Part shown: positions 58,010 to 64,000 of the stretch, piece by piece
How the letters are laid out: each line of letters begins with the position of its first letter
How positions within the stretch are numbered: position 1 is the first letter of the stretch
Assembly (NCBI GenBank): GCA_001051155.2
Contig: JYIP02000009.1
Coordinates: 2,108,001-2,172,000, forward strand
Direction: 5' to 3'
Origin: Chrysoporthe austroafricana
Taxonomy: Eukaryota > Ascomycota > Sordariomycetes > Diaporthales > Cryphonectriaceae
DNA: 64,000 nucleotides
Notes under the pieces: generated by a model
Told to the model about the DNA's origin: nothing
What the model saw: only the letters and a program-made list of their open reading frames with translations
The model's database searches: none
Made by a program: the position numbers and the translations under genes

Positions 58010-58960
58010 TTTATCTAATAACCAAGCTTTTCAGGAAGAAGTACCGGTAGTCTTTACTAATAAGCAATTCCAATAACAGAATATAGCTCTGTACTAGCAA
58101 TTTGAAAAAGTCAAGAATGAAATTATCCGCCTCAATGCCTTCCAGCAGGCTAAGGCTTTCAAGCTTAATAAGCCCGGCCTTTACAAAAGCACTCGAAAAA
58201 ACTTTCAAGCCTTCTTAATGCAATTCAAGGCTTATTTCAAGCATTACGGAACCCAGTTCAGAACCACTTACGATAAGATCGACTTCGCGGGAAGTCGCTT
58301 CGAAAGAACGGCCTTCCAGTAGTAAAAGCTAACCTTTCGCAACTATTTAAATAACAGTAAAGAATTTCGCTCAGAGGATACTAAGCGCATTTTCCAACGC
58401 TATACTAATTTCGAATTAGCTCTTACTAAAACTTTTAGAAACCCGGACGAACGATATATTGCGGTACGGCAATTAGAAGCATTTCGATAAACCGGTTCAG
58501 CTGCAAATTATACGGCCAAATTCCGATAGATTATTATTTATTTCGATTACGAGGACGAACCTCTTATGGATACTTATTACGCAAGATTCAAAGAAGAAAT
58601 TAAGAACGAATTCTATAAAGAAGACCGATTTGAAAAACTTAGCAAGTTTATTAATAAAGCAATCCGTATCGATAATCGATTATACGAATAATAGTAATAA
58701 TAGCAAAAAAACTATAATACTACCCCGCAATATCAGCCAAGTATTAGGAAGCGTAAATTTTAGCATAAAGGCAAAAATAATACGGTTTATTTAAGCATTA
58801 TATATACTGGACTTATAAAACTAAATACTTTCGTACGTAAATAATGCAAAAGGGTTATTTATTATAATTGCAATAAGAAAGGCCATATCGTTCGCAATTA
58901 TCGGCAAGAATAAAAGAAGCGAGAATAGAAACCAATTCCAAAAAGATAGCTTAGTATCGC
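58010..58960 (+). pseudogene. Chromovirus gag (copy D)
   Basis: Capsid-like region with FKLNKPGLYKSTRKNFQAFL, then FKAYFKHYGTQFRTTYDKID and RTAFQ. The zinc knuckle near 58855-58905 is eroded (YYNCNKKGHIVRNYRQE keeps His but has lost two Cys). Confidence 0.78.
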
Positions 58961-60039
58961 TTAGCGACAAGAACCCAATTAGCTAAACAAAAATATCCTA
59001 TTGGAATAAATAGCGGACCCTAATTATAGCAGCCTTAACTGGATAGCTTGCTATTAAGATTATTGCGTATTGCATCTTTCGGAAAAGGAAAGTTCAAGAT
59101 AATTCTTATGCAAGCCTTAAAGATAACGATAATTCGCTATAAGCAAGAAAGGCTTATTTTACGATACTATTATTCAGGATAGCGATTCCGATTGCTTTAG
59201 CGAAAAACCCTTACAAAGCAAGGAAAATTTAAGGAAATACCCTTTAAATTACTATCTGGAATAATAATAAAATAATATAATAAAGGAAGAAACTAGCATT
59301 ATATAACCAGAATTACTAATATCCAGCAATACTATCGAAAAATCAATATACCCCGATAAATAACTAGATAACTTACCGATTCCAATCTTCGATAAAGAAC
59401 TAATAAAAGAAATAGCCTATTATTAATAGAAAGATTGCTAAGATTGCAAATAGATATCCAAATATACGGAAATTGAATATATTATTTATAGGCTTACGAT
59501 AAAAAAACTCTTTCAAAGCATACCATTTCAGAATAGCGAATGCTTACCCCAAGAAAACAGAAAGATCAGTTACTTATACCTTTATTATTATAAATTTGCC
59601 TGGATTAGCTATATTTACTATAACTGCTAGATACATTTCATCAAGAAAATTAAATAAAATTGGTTTTCATTTAAGGAATAGGATTAATTGATCTACCCCA
59701 TTACAAAAAAAAGAAAGAAATTTAAAAAAGTCTTATATATTGAAAACAATAACGCATATATCGGGCTACTTAATAATTGCCCCCGAGCATATATTAATAA
59801 GAAAACTATATAAGGACAATATTACGTAATAGCATATTCTATATACATACAGGATAAAGCTAAAGAATAGCATAAGCTGCAGAAAATCGAGAAGAATCGG
59901 TAGCGAAGTTACATTCAAGCAAAAAGGCTAGCATAGCAAATAGCGAGAAATGCTCAGGATACCCCAAAAAGGAAAGATTGCCTGTAATAGGATAATAGCC
60001 GATTAGGATTACGAAGTCCTTATATGCTACTATTAAGAA

Positions 60040-63000
60040 AGATAAGGAGCATATTATTCTGGAAGTATATATTAAAGGATAATAATATAGCGTATTATTG
60101 GATAATAGCGTATAAGGAAATTTCATTTTGCCAAAAGTCGTTAATAAGGAACGAATTCCCTGGATGCAGAAAAAGGATTCCTATAAGCTTAATACTATAG
60201 AAAGAAAATCAGTTACGTATAACTTAAGTATAATCGATATAGAGATTAATTATTTACCTATCTTAATCCAAAGCCTTATAACGAATATTACTTTCGATAT
60301 TATAGATACGGCATAATATAAATTGATTTTGGGAATATTTTGGCTTAAGAAGCATAATTTTCGAATCGATTGGATTACTAGTCGTATTTTATAAGAAAAA
60401 GCCGTACTTACTAAAAAGGTTGCAATTATTAGCAAAGGAAGAAACCTAATTATTAAGGATAGTATAAGAGAAATGCGCTTAAACAGGCTTACGAATACCC
60501 TTAAGGCAAGAAAATAAGCTATAATATAAGGAAGGGTTACGGATACCTTAAACCTCCAAACGAAAGTTAGGAACGGATTAAGATTATAAATAATTATTGA
60601 TTAATAAAAATTCGGTTAAATACGAAATAATACAAAAAAATATGGATTGTAAAATTACAAAGAAATACAGCTCTTATAGCACGAATACGCCAGAAAATAA
60701 TTTGGCTCGGCATTCAGCAAATACTTAAAACTATTAGAAATACGGAAGCCCCAGAAATAAGAAGCTAGCAAAGAGAAATACGCATAACGATACCTTATAT
60801 TCTTACAGATTGCAAAAAATAAAGAAGGACTAATACCGATATTCGAGAACGTACTAAGGGAATATTACGAATTCAAGAAATTATAACAAAGAAAGTTTGA
60901 TACGGGATTACTAAAGCATAGCCCGTACAATTACGAGATTCCTTTAAAAGAAGGAATATAGCCAAAATTCTTCCTTATTTACGGATTTAACAAAATAAGA
61001 CTCGAAACGCTTAAGGAATATATTGACGAAAACTTAAAGCAAGGATATATACGACTATTGCAATTACTAGCAGGATACCCTATTCTATTCGTACCCAAAA
61101 AGAACGGTAAATTACGACTTTGTATGGATTATTAATAGCTTAACGATATTACTATCAAGAATCGATACTTACTGCTGCTAGCAAACGAAATAAGAGATTA
61201 ACTGATTGGAGCAAAATAGTTTATTACGCTTGATCTCAAAGAAAGATATTATTATATCAGGATTAAAAAAAACGATATTTGGAAGATAGCTTTCAGAATA
61301 TGCTATGGACATTTCGAATATGTAATTATGCCTTTTGGATTTATAAATATACTAGCATTTTTCTAAGAAATGATTAATTACGTTTTACGCGAGTTTCTGG
61401 ATATTACTATTATTATTTACTTTAACGATATCCTTATTTTTTCTAAAGATTTTGAGATATATAAGCAGTACGTACGGGAAGTATTTTAGATATTGCAAAA
61501 TAACAAATTTCTAGTCGAACTAAGCAAATGCTATTTTTACTAATAAAAAGTTAATTACTTTGGATATATTATTAAGCTAGGATATATTAGCATATAGAAA
61601 AATAAAGTCGAAACTATACGAAAATGGCTTATACTAGGAAATATTAAAGATATTAAAGCATTCCTTAAATACGCTAATTTCTACCGATAGTTTATCCGAA
61701 ATTATAGCAAAATCGCATATCCCTTTACGAATCTTATAAAAAAGAACTAGACTTTCGAATAAATAAACGAAATATAAAAAGCATTCGACGAAATCAAAGA
61801 ACGAGTTATATCAGAACTTATTCTCTGCAAAACAGATTCAGAAAAACCCTTTGAAATTGAAACCGATATATCAGATTACGTACTTAGCGGATAACTAGGC
61901 CAGAAAGATAACCAGGGACATCTCAGGATTATAAGCAATTTCTCAAAAAAATTGAATGGCCCAGAATTTAATTACGGCATTCCAGATAAAGAATTGATAG
62001 CAATTATCAAAGTATTCGAAAAATAATAACGATACCTAATCGGGGCCAAATACCAAATTACAATGCATACGGATTATAAGAACCTAATAATATTTATAAT
62101 TACGAAAGTCTTGAATAAATAATAAATCAGATAAACAAAATTCTTCTCGCAATTCGATTTGAAAATTGTTTATTGCAAAGGATCCGAAAATAGCAGAGCA
62201 AATGCATTCAGCAAACGATCAGATTACCGAGATTTAGAACTAAAAGAATTCCAGAATAATTTTCGACAAGACAAGGATAGCAACTTCGTAAACGAAATAA
62301 GGGAACTCAATACAATTATCAGAATTAATAGCAAACAAAAAAAGCTAGAAGATATAATTATTAAGGAATAAGACGAATATATCAGGATTATGTATAGCGC
62401 GCTAGCATATAGCTACTAAAGAATCAGAGCTATTTACGAAAGAATTAAGAGATATTGGAACTTACCAGGATTTAAGCAAAAGATTGAGAACGCCTTACGG
62501 AAATGCGATAGCTGCAAGAAGAACAAGATTGAATATTACAAGCCCTATAAACTATTCCAATTATTCCCTATCCTAAAAGCAATTTAGCAATCTATTAGCT
62601 AAGATTTTATTACTAAGCTATTTCTTTTACGAGAACCCTTAACCAAAATGCAATATAATAGCATTTTAATAATGGTTTGTAAACTAAGTAAATATGCTTA
62701 TTTCTTCCTTTATAAGGAAAGCAGCATAGCAGAAAATCTCGCATATACGTTTCTCAGAATAATTATAGCCAATTATAGCATGCCTAAAGAAATTATTTCC
62801 GATAAAAACAGGAAGTTCGTATCAAATTTCTAGACTTTACTTACGAAATTACTCGGAATATAACAAAAATTATCTATAGCATTTCATTTGCAAACGGATA
62901 GATAGACAGAACGAATAAACCAGATTATTAAACAATATTTGCGATATTATATGAATTACGAATAGGATAATTGGATAAAGCTATTATTACTAGCATAATT

Positions 63001-63640
63001 CGCATATAATAATGCAAATATAAGTACGATAAAGAAATTACTATTTTACGCATTCTATAGCTATAATCCGATAGCTTATTACGACGAAATATTAAGAGCA
63101 AATGCAGAAATTGCGGAAAAGCGAATTAGAAAAATTAAGGAAATTTAAGAAAAATTTCAGAAAGAACTAAAGTTTGTACAAGAAAGAATAATAAGATATA
63201 CCAATTCTAAAAAGATTGAAAGACTAATCTTATAGGAAAAGGATAAAGTTTACTTTGCTCGACGAAAAGAATATATCAAAACAACTAAACTCTCTTACTT
63301 GCTAGACTATAAGAAACTCGGACTATTTAAAATTCTAAGGAAAGTCTCGGACATTAATTTTAAGCTCGCATTACTTTACGGAATAAGAATCCATCCGGTA
63401 TTCTATATTTCATTTCTCGAACCAGTACTTAAAATAGCAAAAACAGACAATACAATACAAATCGAGAATAATAAGCCAAAATACGAAATAGAACGAATCC
63501 TTAAATACTGCAGCCCAAGCCATAACCCAAAATACCTTATCAAATGGAAAAAGTACCCAATAAGCGAAAACTTATAGGAATCCAAAAGCAATTTACGAAA
63601 TGTACTTAAAGTATTAGCAGACTACCTAAATAAATAATAG
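60040..63640 (+). pseudogene. Chromovirus pol polyprotein (copy D)
   Basis: Protease region 60050-60400. Reverse transcriptase 60930-61540, catalytic box near 61422 as FND. RNase H 61850-62030 (FEIETDISDYVLSG). Integrase core 62648-62880 (CKLSKYAYFFLYKES, YSMPKEIISDKNRKF). Chromodomain 63470-63580 (YEIERILKYCSPSHNPKYLI, KWKKYP). The chromodomain and C-terminal integrase stretch (63299-63577) stays open for 92 residues. Elsewhere Gln codons are stops. Non-functional. Confidence 0.88.
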
Positions 63641-63739
63641 CAAAGAAAGGCTAGCAATTGAAAGACTTATTAATTAACTAGAAAGATAATTAATATTAGA
63701 AAGACTAGCCATATTCTCAAACCCAACCCCCGAACCAAT

Positions 63740-64000
63740 AATAAACCAATTAATGTCAGAACCAAATTGCTATAAGGCAATATCAAAATCGAAACTCTCA
63801 GGAAAAGGACTTTCGGGAATAAGAGGTTCCGCAGCCCGATATTCCGTTTCAGCCTTGCGATATTCCTCCTCGGCCTTTTCGGCTTTTACGCGTTCCAAGT
63901 TTTCCAGATTAGACAGGCCACGACGGAACGCACGCGCTATCCGTTCTCGCTATAATCGCTTTTATTTGCGCAAACGTACTAACCGGTTTTCGAGCTCCTC
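63740..64000 (-). pseudogene. Antisense coiled-coil frame of copy D (partial)
   Basis: Window end truncates the N-terminal (cysteine) half. The coiled coil EELENRLVRLRK-stop-KRL, then RERIARAFRRGLSNLENLER, and the tail LIPESPFPESFDFD match the antisense frames of copies B and C closely. G+C-rich compared with the pol gene before it. Confidence 0.62.

Larger units (their letters stand above)
57501..64000 (+). mobile_element. Chromovirus copy D, 5' LTR to antisense frame (runs off the window)
   Basis: Plus-oriented Ty3/gypsy element in the same order as A and C. It has a 427-bp LTR, the primer-binding-like site TGGCAGCTCTTATTCAAG (57931), gag, pol and the antisense frame, which is cut by the window end. 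RIP stops throughout. Confidence 0.9.

Overview
The window is nuclear DNA of a filamentous ascomycete (Pezizomycotina). Short 60-85 bp introns with GT..AG ends, a Zn2Cys6 regulator, a HET-type protein, highly reducing polyketide synthase (HR-PKS) remnants and chromodomain Ty3/gypsy elements all point there. The DNA is two-speed: GC-balanced gene islands (about 3.1-5.3, 8.1-13.8, 14.8-19.8 kb) sit in AT-rich repeats where glutamine codons have become TAA/TAG and Cys/Asp/Gly codons have become Tyr/Asn/Arg or Lys. This is the C-to-T signature of repeat-induced point mutation (RIP).

Gene island, 1-20 kb. From the left: an LTR fragment; an HR-PKS remnant (ER-KR-ACP, minus); a complete but decayed Fot1/pogo DNA transposon with TA target duplication; an intact secreted aspartic protease; a short-chain dehydrogenase (SDR) convergent with a Zn2Cys6 transcription factor; an acyltransferase scrap of an HR-PKS cut by an LTR; a divergent two-exon HET-like protein; a three-exon, 91-residue, six-cysteine secreted protein that does not appear as one open frame; and a decayed NRPS-like adenylation domain. 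The SDR, the regulator and three megasynthase scraps look like a secondary-metabolite locus wrecked by transposons, with the SDR and regulator surviving (inference).

Retrotransposon block, 20-43 kb and 57.5-64 kb. Four copies of one chromovirus family (named here A, B, C, D). A (24358-31682) is full length with 413-bp LTRs and a TTATA duplication, and it sits inside B, which runs the other way. C is cut off inside its 3' LTR and D runs off the window. Every copy carries, between pol and the 3' LTR, an antisense frame with a Zn2Cys6-like cysteine pattern and a coiled coil. The LTRs share ends and TATA region but each has its own palindrome-rich block upstream of the TATA.

Unclassified multi-gene element X, 42.9-57.5 kb. 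It encodes, on the minus strand, a decayed RecQ-type helicase of the telomere-linked-helicase kind plus a small basic protein. Divergently, on the plus strand, it has six consecutive unrecognised genes. Most are single frames broken almost only at Gln positions. Gene boundaries carry an AATTG-centred motif in pairs, and the left end has an array of related motifs. This is the best candidate for an undescribed system in the window.
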